DNA from: Calothrix sp. FI2-JRJ7
Lineage (GTDB): Bacteria > Cyanobacteriota > Cyanobacteriia > Cyanobacteriales > Nostocaceae
Assembly (NCBI GenBank): GCA_019359675.1
Contig: JAHHGX010000073.1
Location: 52,822-116,821 of the forward strand
DNA length: 64,000 nucleotides
Direction of reading: 5' to 3'
Below the pieces are notes generated by a model, which was not told the origin of the DNA, did no database searches, and saw only the letters and a program-made list of their open reading frames with translations. The position numbers and the translations under genes are program-made. Positions 17,191 to 26,538 of this stretch are shown piece by piece (within the stretch, counting starts at the first letter, position 1; every line of letters starts with the position of its first letter).

Positions 17191-18225
17191 GTGTATATGA
17201 CCGAAACAAAAGCAGGACAAGTAGACTCAAGATGGTGGCGTTGGCCCCTAGAAGCAATATTTCCTGATAAAAAATTTGATGGACAGTTGCAAAATCCTGA
17301 GACTGAGCAGATTTTTGACTTTAACACCGTTATTGCATCTGGAAATCCTTTTGGTGTAATTACGAGTCAAGTAGTTTACTATCCGGAAAACGATAACCGC
17401 GAGTTGTATGCAGTATTTATTTCTGGGTTAGGGCAACGTGAAAGCGACTCTTCAAAGCGAAGTCGTAGATATGCTTCGACTCTTGTAACTGGTATTGCAA
17501 ATTTAAATAACGCCTCTTACCGTAAGATACATCCCATTATTCGATTTATTAATAAATATCTTGATTGGATAAATGCAGGATTAGACCGTGTGAATTTATC
17601 TGGCAGCCCTGTAATTGGCAATACGGCGATTTTAACTAATTATGCCATCACCTCCAACACAATTCTTAACTTTTCTAGTGATAGTCATGGTACTATTTTA
17701 CTAGCAAGAGGTTTGAGAGTGGCAAAAAGGAAGTATATTGATGCGCGTGCTGGTATATTTGACTTTAAAAGGCGCCGAATTTTAGAGCAGAAGTGGGAGA
17801 AGCGCGCTAGTCAGTTGATAAACGTTTTTGCTTTTGGGAATGGTTATTTAAACTGGGTGAAAGGACCAAGTTATATTATGGTATACATCGAAGGTGATAC
17901 TGTACCTAATAAATTTGGAATTACACCGCAAAGAGCAATTAAGCGAAAACGAGATGATATAAAGTTTTTAATATTTGACCAGATATTTCCAGATGGTAGC
18001 TTTGAAGCTCATAATATGATGTATACCACACAATTGCTGCGTCAAACTTTTATTAAAAACAATATTCAAATAGGTGATTTTCCAGCTTTGTACAATAAAA
18101 TTTACCAAAATACTTTACAGGTGGCTAAAGTTGATGAAGTTCCCTGGCCCAGCGATATGAAGGACTATACATGGTATCTTGAAAGCCTTAATTTTATTCT
18201 ACCATCGGCGCCTTTAAATAGTTGA
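17191..18225 (+). CDS. Uncharacterised protein, possible alpha/beta-hydrolase fold
   Basis: 344 residues (GTG at 17191, or ATG at 17197). Full-length, no membrane segments. A serine-containing turn SSDSHGTILLARGL (~167-180) after a strand-like stretch looks like a nucleophile elbow (G/S-x-S-x-G), and IMVYIEGDTVPNKFG could follow as the strand carrying an acidic residue. I cannot assign a family; the hydrolase idea is structural inference only. It stands alone with AT-rich flanks of 200-300 bases on both sides, in which I see nothing else. Confidence 0.7.
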   Translation: MYMTETKAGQVDSRWWRWPLEAIFPDKKFDGQLQNPETEQIFDFNTVIASGNPFGVITSQVVYYPENDNRELYAVFISGLGQRESDSSKRSRRYASTLVTGIANLNNASYRKIHPIIRFINKYLDWINAGLDRVNLSGSPVIGNTAILTNYAITSNTILNFSSDSHGTILLARGLRVAKRKYIDARAGIFDFKRRRILEQKWEKRASQLINVFAFGNGYLNWVKGPSYIMVYIEGDTVPNKFGITPQRAIKRKRDDIKFLIFDQIFPDGSFEAHNMMYTTQLLRQTFIKNNIQIGDFPALYNKIYQNTLQVAKVDEVPWPSDMKDYTWYLESLNFILPSAPLNS

Positions 18226-18521
18226 GTAATTACACTCAAAAGCAAAATTGCATGGGACTATTAAGCTTCCATGCAAATGTTAAATATAATGGCGATTAAA
18301 ATTACTATTTAGTTTAAAACTAAATAACAATACTTAGGATATTAAACATAAACTAAGCTAATTACTAGTGTGTTTAAGGGTTATTTTATACATTTATTAT
18401 AGTAAAATATACGGTTGTAATTTTAAACACATTTATTTGGTTTGGCGCCTTGATTTATGTACTTTGTGGCATATTTAATGAACCACAAAGAACACTGCAT
18501 GTCACGAAGAAAGAGAAAAGA

Positions 18522-18839
18522 TTAATTTAAGCAGAGTAATTCATTTTCGCCAGCTAACTCATCCTCGGTGAGTTCGTCACTATAACCTTGCGGATAGTCG
18601 AAAACTATCGTATAATTCCAATTATTATCATCATCAATGCGTAATCCAGTAACTCGACCGATAGCCCACTTACTCGGTTTGCAATTACTTTTCATTGCAA
18701 CGCGCGAGTTGAATGTGTATTTTGGAGATTGAGCGCAAAAGCCAGCGAATTCAATTGTAATAGTGTTCATAATTTTGTATGATTGAAGTACTACAGCATT
18801 CACTTTTAATTCCGGCGGTAGCCCGAAAATGTGTCTCAT
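18522..18839 (-). CDS. Small hypothetical protein
   Basis: 105 residues, or 82 if the internal ATG of MNTITIEFAGF is used. Beta-rich with acidic C-terminus (SDELTEDELAGENELL). The phrase GRVTGLRIDDDNNWNYTIVFDYP resembles the compact domain of small cyanobacterial accessory proteins (DUF1392-like), but the match is weak. Flanked by non-coding DNA. Confidence 0.5.
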   Translation of the reverse strand: MRHIFGLPPELKVNAVVLQSYKIMNTITIEFAGFCAQSPKYTFNSRVAMKSNCKPSKWAIGRVTGLRIDDDNNWNYTIVFDYPQGYSDELTEDELAGENELLCLN

Positions 18840-19230
18840 AATTGCACAAAACTCTGAGAAAATATTACGTTTTTCGTCGAACGTATATCTTCACTTTCAT
18901 TGAGTTATGCAATTTGATTTAATATTTATGAAGTCAGGCAGATTTGGGATAGTAAGCTTTCCCTGTATCCGCTTTAGTGACAAGGTTAAAAGCCTGAGCT
19001 TGCATTGAGGAGATTCTTCATGATATCTTAGAAACTTGTTATATTTATTATATCACTTAAAAAATATTTTTGCCTGATTTCGCTGCCAAAATCAGGTTAA
19101 CTTTAATAAAATTTTTTACAATTTATACTATTGCTTTACAAACCATTTTGTAATCTTATAGAGCTATCTTGTAGAGCTATCTTGTGGAGCGGGCTTTCTC
19201 TTGCCCCGCCCCTACCAGGAGTAACTTTAG
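18840..19230. other. Non-coding interval with 13-base tandem repeat and hairpin
   Basis: TAGAGCTATCTTG occurs twice in tandem (19159-19171, 19172-19184). It is followed by GGAGCGGGC...GCCCCGCCCC, an imperfect hairpin that could terminate the minus-strand peptide genes. No gene seen. Confidence 0.55.
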
Positions 19231-19476
19231 TTATTTAGCAGTAATAGCTTGACCTGCGTTGCTGAAGATATCTTGCAAGCTAGTTACAGAACCTGTGTAA
19301 CTACCACCGGGGCCTGCAAAGGTTTGTTGAGCAACCCCTAAGTTCTTTTGCGAAAAGCTATTGGAAGCGTCTGATGTAAACCCACCGATGTCACCTAAGC
19401 TAATAGACAAACCACCTGCAACAGTATCGAGTTCATCGATAGAAAGTTCAACTGCGTTATTAATTTCGTTCTGCAT
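19231..19476 (-). CDS. Double-glycine-leader peptide precursor, copy 2
   Basis: 81 residues. The leader MQNEINNAVELSIDELDTVAGG has the ELS-x-DEL-x-x-VAGG form of double-glycine secretion/RiPP leaders. The core (~59 residues) starts LSISLGDIGGF, is rich in Gly, Ser, Ala and Asn, and contains no cysteine. SQKNLGVAQQTFAGPGGSYT is shared with the neighbouring precursor at 19567-19818. It resembles cyanobacterial CTB-type bacteriocin precursors. Cys-free cores exclude lanthionine formation. No maturase is next to it; an MFS exporter is divergently placed 630 bases away. Confidence 0.82.
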   Translation of the reverse strand: MQNEINNAVELSIDELDTVAGGLSISLGDIGGFTSDASNSFSQKNLGVAQQTFAGPGGSYTGSVTSLQDIFSNAGQAITAK

Positions 19477-19566
19477 GATATTTACTCCTGAAATTGTGTA
19501 ATTATGTATTTGGAAGGATGAAGATTTTGTATAATTGGGTAAGCGGCGCCTACCCTACGGTAATGT

Positions 19567-19818
19567 TTAGAAACCGATAGCAATAGCTTGACCAGCACCA
19601 GATTTGATATCTTGCAACTGAATACCAGAAGCAGTGTAGCTACCACCAGGACCTGCGAAGGTTTGTTGAGCAACCCCTAAGTTCTTTTGCGAAAAGGTGT
19701 TGGAAGCATCCGATGCAAACCCACCAATATCACCTAAGCTAATAACTAGACCACCTGCAAGAGTATCAAGCTCATCGAAAGAAAGTTCAACTGCGTTGGT
19801 GTTAATTTCGTTATTCAT
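19567..19818 (-). CDS. Double-glycine-leader peptide precursor, copy 1
   Basis: 83 residues, paralog of 19231-19476 in tandem. Leader ELSFDELDTLAGG, then a Cys-free core beginning LVISLGDIGGF. Leader and middle of the core are nearly identical to the other copy, while the last ~20 residues differ (ASGIQLQDIKSGAGQAIAIGF versus GSVTSLQDIFSNAGQAITAK). The pattern suggests duplication with a conserved processing region and a diversifying tail. The 90 bases between the copies contain a GGGTA...TACCC hairpin, which could attenuate expression of copy 2. Confidence 0.82.
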   Translation of the reverse strand: MNNEINTNAVELSFDELDTLAGGLVISLGDIGGFASDASNTFSQKNLGVAQQTFAGPGGSYTASGIQLQDIKSGAGQAIAIGF

Positions 19819-20105
19819 TAGACATCTCCGTAAAAGTATAATTGTGGTTGAGATATCGCAGAAGTCATACCCGTTTATTATTTCGGTTGCCTTGCTGCGT
19901 TTGTTTTCGCTTCATGCGTACATACTATGAATTTTGCTACTTCCTCTACATCGGACAAACGTTGGGAATAAAGCTTATATTTTATCCATCGAAAAGAGTC
20001 ATCCTTTAGTTTGAGACAGAAGTAAGTAAACAAACAGAAGCATTACTGAGTTAGATAGGGCATACTAAAAGGCAGGGATTATACCACGTTTGGAGGCATC
20101 TGCAA

Positions 20106-21389
20106 TTGAAGGGCTGGCTAAAAAATAATATTTATTTACATCTACCTGCATTCCAATCGCGTAACTTTAGACTCTTCTTTAGTGGACAAACGCTGTCGCT
20201 GTCAGGCACGTTTATGACGCAGGTGACGATTTCTTGGTTAATTTATACCCAGACGGGTTCTGCTTGGTTGCTTGGTTTAAACGGGTTTCTGCAATTTTTA
20301 CCGACATTAGTTCTGGCGCCGTTTTCAGGGGTTTTGAGTGACCGTTGGAGTAAGCGCGATTTATTGATAGTGGTGCAAGTGCTAGGAACAGTCGCTTCCC
20401 TAGCTTTAACGACACTTTCCTTTTTAGGATTGGCAAATTTTTGGGTGCTGATAATTTTCAGTATTTGGGGAGGATTCCTAAAAGGTCTAGATATGCCTGT
20501 GAGGTATGCGATTGTAATTGAAACAGTCGATAACCGTGACCATTTAAACAACGCTATCGCCCTTTATTCTGCCATGCTCAGTAGCTCTATGTTAATTGGG
20601 CCTGCAATTGGAGGTTTATTGCTTGCCAAGCTTGGACCAAACTATTGCTTTGTGTACGATAGTTTAAGTTACGTTGTGGCATTATTAACGCTTATTTCAA
20701 TGAGATTACGACCAACTCCAAAACTAGACACATCTGGAAGCAACACTTGGCAAAAATTACAAGAAGGATTTAGTTATATATATAATGTCGTGCCAATTCG
20801 TGCCATCTTGTTACTGTTGGCATTAAATGGTTTATTCGGTAGTGCCCATATGGCGTTACTTCCCATCTTTGCATCTGACATCCTTAAAGGTGGTGGGGAT
20901 ACAATGGGCTTTTTGAGTTCAGCAGGTGCTATAGGTTCAGTTATCGGCTGTCTTTATCTTAGTTTGCGTCGGCGAGTGTTGGGTTTAGAAAAGTTGATGG
21001 CATTATGTCCTGCTATAAGTGGAATTGGCTTAATTGCTTTTGCAATATCTAGACAAGTTTGGCTTTCGTTACTAATTCTAGTTGTAATTGGTGGCGCCGG
21101 AATGCTTATAGTGTCTTGCGGTAACACCATAGTCCAAACCTTAGTTGAAGACGATAAGCGAGGTAGAGTGATGAGTCTTTACTCTCTGTCTATAATTGGC
21201 ACGTTACCTTTGAGTAGCTTGCTCGCTGGTAGTTTAGCACAGAATATTGGCGCCACGAATACGGTAATTGGCAGTGGTATTATTTGCCTTTTAGAATCAA
21301 TATGGTTTGTTCGACAGTTACCACTTTTGACAAGCTGGATAAAACAAAAGACCAAGCAAACAGACGAATTATCTAAAGCTGCAACATAA
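20106..21389 (+). CDS. MFS exporter, EntS/enterobactin-exporter-like
   Basis: 427 residues with 12 predicted helices and the MFS loop motif GVLSDRWSKRDLL (~75-87). Start at TTG 20106, with GGAGG 9 bases upstream; no suitable ATG is near the N-terminus. N-terminal PAFQSRNFRLFFSGQTLSLSGTFM is typical of the MFS_3 group that includes enterobactin exporter EntS and macrolide exporters. Substrate unknown. It is transcribed away from the two double-glycine peptide genes, with a shared 287-base intergenic region; a link to peptide export is possible but double-glycine peptides normally use peptidase-containing ABC exporters. Confidence 0.88.
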   Translation: MKGWLKNNIYLHLPAFQSRNFRLFFSGQTLSLSGTFMTQVTISWLIYTQTGSAWLLGLNGFLQFLPTLVLAPFSGVLSDRWSKRDLLIVVQVLGTVASLALTTLSFLGLANFWVLIIFSIWGGFLKGLDMPVRYAIVIETVDNRDHLNNAIALYSAMLSSSMLIGPAIGGLLLAKLGPNYCFVYDSLSYVVALLTLISMRLRPTPKLDTSGSNTWQKLQEGFSYIYNVVPIRAILLLLALNGLFGSAHMALLPIFASDILKGGGDTMGFLSSAGAIGSVIGCLYLSLRRRVLGLEKLMALCPAISGIGLIAFAISRQVWLSLLILVVIGGAGMLIVSCGNTIVQTLVEDDKRGRVMSLYSLSIIGTLPLSSLLAGSLAQNIGATNTVIGSGIICLLESIWFVRQLPLLTSWIKQKTKQTDELSKAAT

Positions 21390-21463
21390 TAATATTATGT
21401 TTGAATATTTACCCGTAGTGTAGAGCAAATCGCTCTACACGTAACGTTAACATCCTAAAAATA

Positions 21464-21754
21464 CTAGATTGTAATATCGGGTAAATATCTTGCACCATGA
21501 ACTACACGAACTATTTCAACACCTCCACTAATCTCCCGGTAAAGTATTAAATATTGTCCAGTAGGAAAATAACGCAATCCAGATGCAATATCAGGACGAA
21601 CTTGACCCATTGCTGGGTTGTCAGCCAACATTTGACATTTGGTATCAATTCGCTCAATTAACTTATCTGCGGCTTCAGGATTGTCAGTCGCTACATACAT
21701 CCATATTTCAATTAAATCCTCTTCAGCTTTGGCAGTGCGGATTAAGTATCCCAC
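21464..21754 (-). CDS. parE: ParE-type toxin
   Basis: 96 residues of the RelE/ParE fold: AEEDLIEIWMYVATDNPEAADKLIERI, GLRYFPTGQYLILYRE, and VVHGARYLPDI near the end. ParE members inhibit gyrase. It is encoded 18 bases after parD in the antitoxin-first order. It looks intact. Confidence 0.93.
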   Translation of the reverse strand: MGYLIRTAKAEEDLIEIWMYVATDNPEAADKLIERIDTKCQMLADNPAMGQVRPDIASGLRYFPTGQYLILYREISGGVEIVRVVHGARYLPDITI

Positions 21755-21772
21755 GATAACTACATATCCTTC

Positions 21773-22042
21773 TTACGAAATTTGATCTAAGCGTCTACGA
21801 GCTTCTTTTTTAATAGCTTCAACATCTGTATATTTACCCGCACCGCTCTCAATGCCTTCAAACCACAGGCGCCGTACTTCGTCTATATTATGTAGTTGCA
21901 ACTGACGTTTTTGCTTCCAGTCGCGTAAAGCTTCGCGGATGACCTCGCTGCTGCTGACATATTCACCTGAAGAGACTGCATCATGAACCAATGCAGCCAT
22001 TTCTGGAGTCAAAGCAACGCTGATTTTTTCAACATTTGGCAT
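21773..22042 (-). CDS. parD: ParD-type antitoxin
   Basis: 89 residues. The N-terminal ribbon-helix-helix (EKISVALTPEMAALVHDAVSSGEYVSSSEVIREALRDW) is the CC2985-type ParD fold. The C-terminal tail (VRRLWFEGIESG...EEARRRLD-like) wraps the toxin. It should repress its own operon together with ParE. Confidence 0.93.
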   Translation of the reverse strand: MPNVEKISVALTPEMAALVHDAVSSGEYVSSSEVIREALRDWKQKRQLQLHNIDEVRRLWFEGIESGAGKYTDVEAIKKEARRRLDQIS

Positions 22043-22429
22043 AAAAATATTATCCTTTTTGCTCTAAAGTAGCAAAGATTCCTACCAAAAGCAATATTAT
22101 GGTGGTCTTCCTTGTTTATTAAAACCAGCAAAAGTACCTTCAAGTGCCACAATCAATACATATTTATTTGAGAGATTTTAGAGGCACCCTGAAAGAATCA
22201 CTGTTGGTAACAAGTAAATAAGTAAAGATGTTTACCACAGAGGCACAGAGTTCACAGAGAGGGGGAGTGGAGTAATTTATAATTGGCACCAGCCGAGCCT
22301 CAGCTTGAAGGTAGTAATTTGAATTGTGTCTTTAGATAGATACATTTGGATTGGTTATTAGTTAAACATCATTAACCATCGACTTTAAATACTTCACTAA
22401 AGAGTCTAAAATATACAGGGGAAATATCT
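22043..22429. other. Non-coding interval with dispersed ACCACAGAG repeat
   Basis: At ~22230-22265 lies TTTACCACAGAGGCACAGAG followed by TTCACAGAGAG, one of four such copies in the window (others at 7874-7905, 44505-44530 and 48727-48765). The rest is AT-rich; an upstream AGGGGAAATATCT precedes the next gene. Confidence 0.6.
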
Positions 22430-23128
22430 ATGATTGACCTTTACTACTGGACTACGCCCAACGGACACAAAATAACTATATTTTTAGAAGAAGTTGGCTT
22501 ACCTTACAACATCATTCCTGTCAATATTGGTAAAGGGGAGCAGTTTAAACCAGAATTTCTAGAAATTGCTCCGAACAATCGTATACCAGCAATTGTTGAC
22601 CGCGAACCTGCTGATGGTGGTGAACCCATTTCAATTTTCGAGTCTGGTGCAATATTAGAGTACCTAGCAGATAAAACCGGGAAATTAATTCCAGCAAATG
22701 TTCGAGGTCGTGCGGAAGTGCTGCAATGGCTATTTTGGCAAATGGGAGGACTCGGGCCAATGGCAGGGCAAAACCATCACTTCAATATATATGCTCCTGA
22801 AAAAATTCCTTACGCAATTAATCGCTATGTAAACGAAACAGGACGTTTATATGCTGTTATGGATAAACGACTAAGTGACCGGGAATTCCTAGCAGGTGAT
22901 TATTCAATTGCTGATATTGCCAGCTATCCCTGGATTGTACCTTACGAACGACAAGGACAGAAACTAGAAGATTATCCTAACCTGAAACGCTGGTTTGAAG
23001 CAATAAAAAGGCGCCCAGCAACAATTCGAGCTTATGAAAAAGCCGAAGCATTTAATAATGAACAAATAGCTCCAGAACAAGCACGCGATTTATTATTTAA
23101 TCAATCCGCTACTACTGTAAAACGATAA
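22430..23128 (+). CDS. Glutathione transferase, YfcG/Ure2-like
   Basis: 232 residues: thioredoxin-like N-domain (MIDLYYWTTPNGHKITIFLEEVGLPY, glutathione-binding FESGAILEYLA at ~67-77) and an all-helical C-domain with the N-capping box SIADIASYPW. The TTPNGHK start fits the YfcG/YghU (nu-class) group that acts as glutathione-dependent disulfide reductase. Stand-alone gene; a likely ribosome site AGGGGAAA precedes the ATG. Confidence 0.92.
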   Translation: MIDLYYWTTPNGHKITIFLEEVGLPYNIIPVNIGKGEQFKPEFLEIAPNNRIPAIVDREPADGGEPISIFESGAILEYLADKTGKLIPANVRGRAEVLQWLFWQMGGLGPMAGQNHHFNIYAPEKIPYAINRYVNETGRLYAVMDKRLSDREFLAGDYSIADIASYPWIVPYERQGQKLEDYPNLKRWFEAIKRRPATIRAYEKAEAFNNEQIAPEQARDLLFNQSATTVKR

Positions 23129-23381
23129 ATTCTTCTCTACACCTCTTCCTTGTCCATAGCGCTACCGTGTATACGCATCTTGGCGAAGCATACAAAACAT
23201 TTTTTAATCCTCCTTGTATTCCCTCCTTTTAAGGAGGGTTTTGAATATTAGATAAAACTAGGTCGATGAGCGATGAAAAAAATGGCAATAATAAGTGACA
23301 CCAAGCTCATTTGCACTCGATGTTAGATTTGCTCTGTCTGTGGGAAAACTGAAACTAGGGTTTTGAATCCGTTAGAAGTTT

Positions 23382-26291
23382 TTGAGTAAGGGTCAGGCAT
23401 TTATGAATAATCGTTCACAGATTGACAATGTTCAAGATTTTGTAGAAGTAATTGGTAATAACGATAACCTTTGGAATTTGCTCCTTAATAAAGAAGTTAG
23501 CCGTTTTGAGGAAAAAATTAAATATGAACATACCATACAAGACTTAAAAGGAGCAATAAATAGCACTAAAGGAATAGTTATTCAAGTAAACGTTTATAGG
23601 CAATTAAACTTTATCAGGGTTGATTATGGAGACGGATTTATTTTTAGATATCAGAAAGAACAGTTTATTCAAAAATTTAATAGGATATCACCTGCTATTT
23701 CTTTAGATAAAATTTTTGATTGTGTAAAAAAAGATAAAGATACAGAAAAACGGCAAGAAAAAAGGCAAGTTTTGTTCAAAGACCTAAAAAAGTATTTTGA
23801 ACAAGATTTCAATCATGCTTATAACTTTTATCAAGCAAAATGTACACAATACATTTCATTTAAAGAATATCAGGCTGAAAAATCCAATTTTGTGCAATTT
23901 TGGATAAAGCAATATTTAAATTCTACTACTGACCTTGAGCAGGCAGGAGCAATTGGCGCTATTGAAAATCATATCCAAGTAGTAGCACGGGCTGGTAGTG
24001 GCAAAACTTCCACCTTAGTTCACAGAGCCTTATTTTTACAGAATCATTGTGGTGTTGCAGCCGATGAGATTTTGCTTTTAGCCTTTAACCGCAAGGCTGC
24101 TGAGGAAATACGAGAACGCCTTACCTCAAAATTAGAAGATTCTATACCGCATGTAATGACCTTCCATGCTTTAGCTTACGCTTTAGTCCATCCAGAAGAA
24201 AGCATTCTTTTTGATGAACCAGATGGCGAGCAGAGCAAAAGCCGTATTGTACAAGACAACGTTATTAATAGATATATATATGATAAGGCTCTTGAACCAG
24301 TTTTATATGAGGAAATTCGAGCTTTAATGATGGCGCATTTTCGTGAAGACTGGGAACGTGTTATTTTAAGTAATAATGCAAGTCTTAAAAATACGCAAAT
24401 GTTACGTTATCTTCGTTCATTACCAAATGAGGGACTTGATGGAAGACACTATAAATCTTTTGGCGAAAAAGTAATTGCGAACTTCCTGTTTGAGCATAAT
24501 ATTCAGTATAAGTACGAACGTAATTTTTGGTGGAATGGAATTAATTATCGTCCTGACTTTACAATTGGAGATAATCAAGGAATAATTATTGAATATTTTG
24601 GAATTGAAGGAAACCCCGAATATGATGCCATGTCGAATCAAAAGCGAGACTATTGGCAGAATAATCCTAAATGGGATTTACTTGAATTTTTTCCAAAAAA
24701 TTTCAAGCGCGACGGAGAAAAAGGTTTTTGTACTTTATTAAAGGAATCCCTCGAAAATAATCGTATCACTTGTGAGCGTCTGAGTGAAGAAGAAATTTGG
24801 CAGCGAATTAGATATAATACTATAAATCGCTTTACGAAGCTAGTAGTGCAATTTATACAGCGTTGCCGTAAACTATCCCTGACCCCAGCAGAACTATTAA
24901 AGAAAATTGACTCTCATGAATGTATTAACGATGTTGAACAACGTTTCTTAAAAATTGCCTATAAGTTTTATCAATCTTATTTGGAATATCTTAAAACAAC
25001 AGGAAAAGATGATTTTGATGGATTAATGCAAAAAGCTGCGGAAGCTGTTGCATCAGGACAAACTCTATTTTGTCGGAAATCTGGCACTGGTGATTTAAAA
25101 AAAATTAGATATGTGATGATTGATGAATATCAAGACTTTTCTGACCTTTTTTATCGTTTAATTACGACAACTCAGGAACAAAATCCTCAAGCAAATTTTT
25201 TCTGCGTTGGTGATGATTGGCAAGCAATTAATGGCTTTGCTGGTTCTGACCTCCGCTTTTATGAGAATTTTGGAGAATTTTTCCAACCTTCAGGTAAAAT
25301 CAACATATCCACTAATTACCGTTCCGCTAGTTCGATTGTCGAGATTGGTAATACATTGATGCAGGGGTTAGGAGTTCCTGCTCGTGCCAATAAAAGCGAT
25401 GTTGGAAAGGTAGAAATTGTTGACCTTGGAACATTTCAACCTATACATAAAGAGACAGAGGAACATCCTGGCGATATTTTAACTCCTGCTATTTTACGAC
25501 TAGTAAATAAGGTTATCAAGGAAGATAAAGAAGTTGTTTTACTTAGCCGCAAGAATAGTTTAAATAGTTTACCGTGGTATGTCAATTATGCAAAAATAAA
25601 AAATTTACCCAAAAATGGTAAGCTCGATAATTTCTTAAAATTATTGCTTTTCCACCTTCCTGAAGAATTTCGACATAAATTAACTATATCAACAGCGCAC
25701 AAATATAAAGGACTAGAAAAAAAGGTAGTTATAGTGCTTGATGCTGTACCTCGTTGCTACCCCTTGCTCCATCCTGACTTGATGTTTACTCGTGTTTTTG
25801 GTGACACTATTGAACGGGTAGTAGAGGAAGAACGTCGTCTTTTCTATGTCGCACTAACCCGTGCTATAGAACATTTGTTTATTATCACTGAGAAAAACAA
25901 CGTATCACCTTTCCTTGAAGAATTACAAAAAAGAAAAATAATTTCCACTCTAGACTGGTCTAATTATCCGCCTTTGATTAAAACTACTGAGCGCATTATA
26001 GTTAGGATAGGAAACCAATATGGACGAGGTAGTAAACCTACTATTGCAATCAAAGGCTTGCTTAAAGCTGAAAAGTATATTTATAAAACAAATGTATGGA
26101 ATGCTTGGTTGGGTATTTATCCTGCACAAAGCTTCTCAGTAAAAGAGTTCTTCGCAAAGGCTACGTGGATTTCTTGCGCTGATGGAGTTGAGGTCAGGTT
26201 TTATGACGATTTAGAGAATGTGCTGGCAACATATCATATTGATAAAGGGCAATTGACTTGCATCGCTGACAATATTCCTGAACCTGAATGA
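23382..26291 (+). CDS. UvrD/Rep-type helicase with inserted nuclease-like domain
   Basis: 969 residues (TTG 23382) or 962 (ATG 23403). Superfamily 1 motifs: Walker A ARAGSGKTSTL (~203-212), Walker B MIDEYQDFS (~577), NYRSA, HKYKGLE and EERRLFYVALTRA. Between motifs Ia and II is an extra ~100-residue block (~375-470) with YRPDFTI...IIIEYFG, the layout of a PD-(D/E)xK or Vsr-like nuclease; the final Lys is replaced by Gly. The ~180-residue N-terminus is unrecognised. Combined helicase-nuclease proteins act in DNA repair or phage defence. Neighbours are parDE and vapBC, which fits a defence-type locus (inference). The 3' end is part of a duplication. Confidence 0.88.
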   Translation: MSKGQAFMNNRSQIDNVQDFVEVIGNNDNLWNLLLNKEVSRFEEKIKYEHTIQDLKGAINSTKGIVIQVNVYRQLNFIRVDYGDGFIFRYQKEQFIQKFNRISPAISLDKIFDCVKKDKDTEKRQEKRQVLFKDLKKYFEQDFNHAYNFYQAKCTQYISFKEYQAEKSNFVQFWIKQYLNSTTDLEQAGAIGAIENHIQVVARAGSGKTSTLVHRALFLQNHCGVAADEILLLAFNRKAAEEIRERLTSKLEDSIPHVMTFHALAYALVHPEESILFDEPDGEQSKSRIVQDNVINRYIYDKALEPVLYEEIRALMMAHFREDWERVILSNNASLKNTQMLRYLRSLPNEGLDGRHYKSFGEKVIANFLFEHNIQYKYERNFWWNGINYRPDFTIGDNQGIIIEYFGIEGNPEYDAMSNQKRDYWQNNPKWDLLEFFPKNFKRDGEKGFCTLLKESLENNRITCERLSEEEIWQRIRYNTINRFTKLVVQFIQRCRKLSLTPAELLKKIDSHECINDVEQRFLKIAYKFYQSYLEYLKTTGKDDFDGLMQKAAEAVASGQTLFCRKSGTGDLKKIRYVMIDEYQDFSDLFYRLITTTQEQNPQANFFCVGDDWQAINGFAGSDLRFYENFGEFFQPSGKINISTNYRSASSIVEIGNTLMQGLGVPARANKSDVGKVEIVDLGTFQPIHKETEEHPGDILTPAILRLVNKVIKEDKEVVLLSRKNSLNSLPWYVNYAKIKNLPKNGKLDNFLKLLLFHLPEEFRHKLTISTAHKYKGLEKKVVIVLDAVPRCYPLLHPDLMFTRVFGDTIERVVEEERRLFYVALTRAIEHLFIITEKNNVSPFLEELQKRKIISTLDWSNYPPLIKTTERIIVRIGNQYGRGSKPTIAIKGLLKAEKYIYKTNVWNAWLGIYPAQSFSVKEFFAKATWISCADGVEVRFYDDLENVLATYHIDKGQLTCIADNIPEPE

Positions 26292-26471
26292 CCAACATAA
26301 AAGCATTTTAAAAGGAATAGGTCAGTTTTTGGCGCCCCAGTTGTATAGCGACAGCAACAAGAGCAAGCATTTATAAATTTGGGTCAGGGCGCCAATGCCA
26401 AGTTTAAGTAGTTTTGATTGTTATATCTTGTGTGGATTTTCCCTAGTGGTAATAATGTTTATGCATTATAT
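26258..26471. repeat. ~213-bp direct duplication, left copy
   Basis: It starts in the last codons of the helicase gene (CATCGCTGACAATATTCCTG) and runs through GGTCAGTTTTTGGCGCCCCA and GGGTCAGGGCGCCAATGCCA. It matches 27334-27549 with scattered mismatches and small indels. The corresponding minus-strand frame here is broken, while the right copy is still the 3' part of a gene. Confidence 0.85.
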
Positions 26472-26538
26472 GGTACTGAGATTTATTAAACTATATACAT
26501 AAGCGTAGATATTTAATACAAGTTTATCAGCGCAGTAC

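Noticed and set aside
21464..22042. parDE plus helicase as a single defence island
   Set aside because: The GST gene and ~640 bases of repeat-rich non-coding DNA lie between them, so I list them separately.
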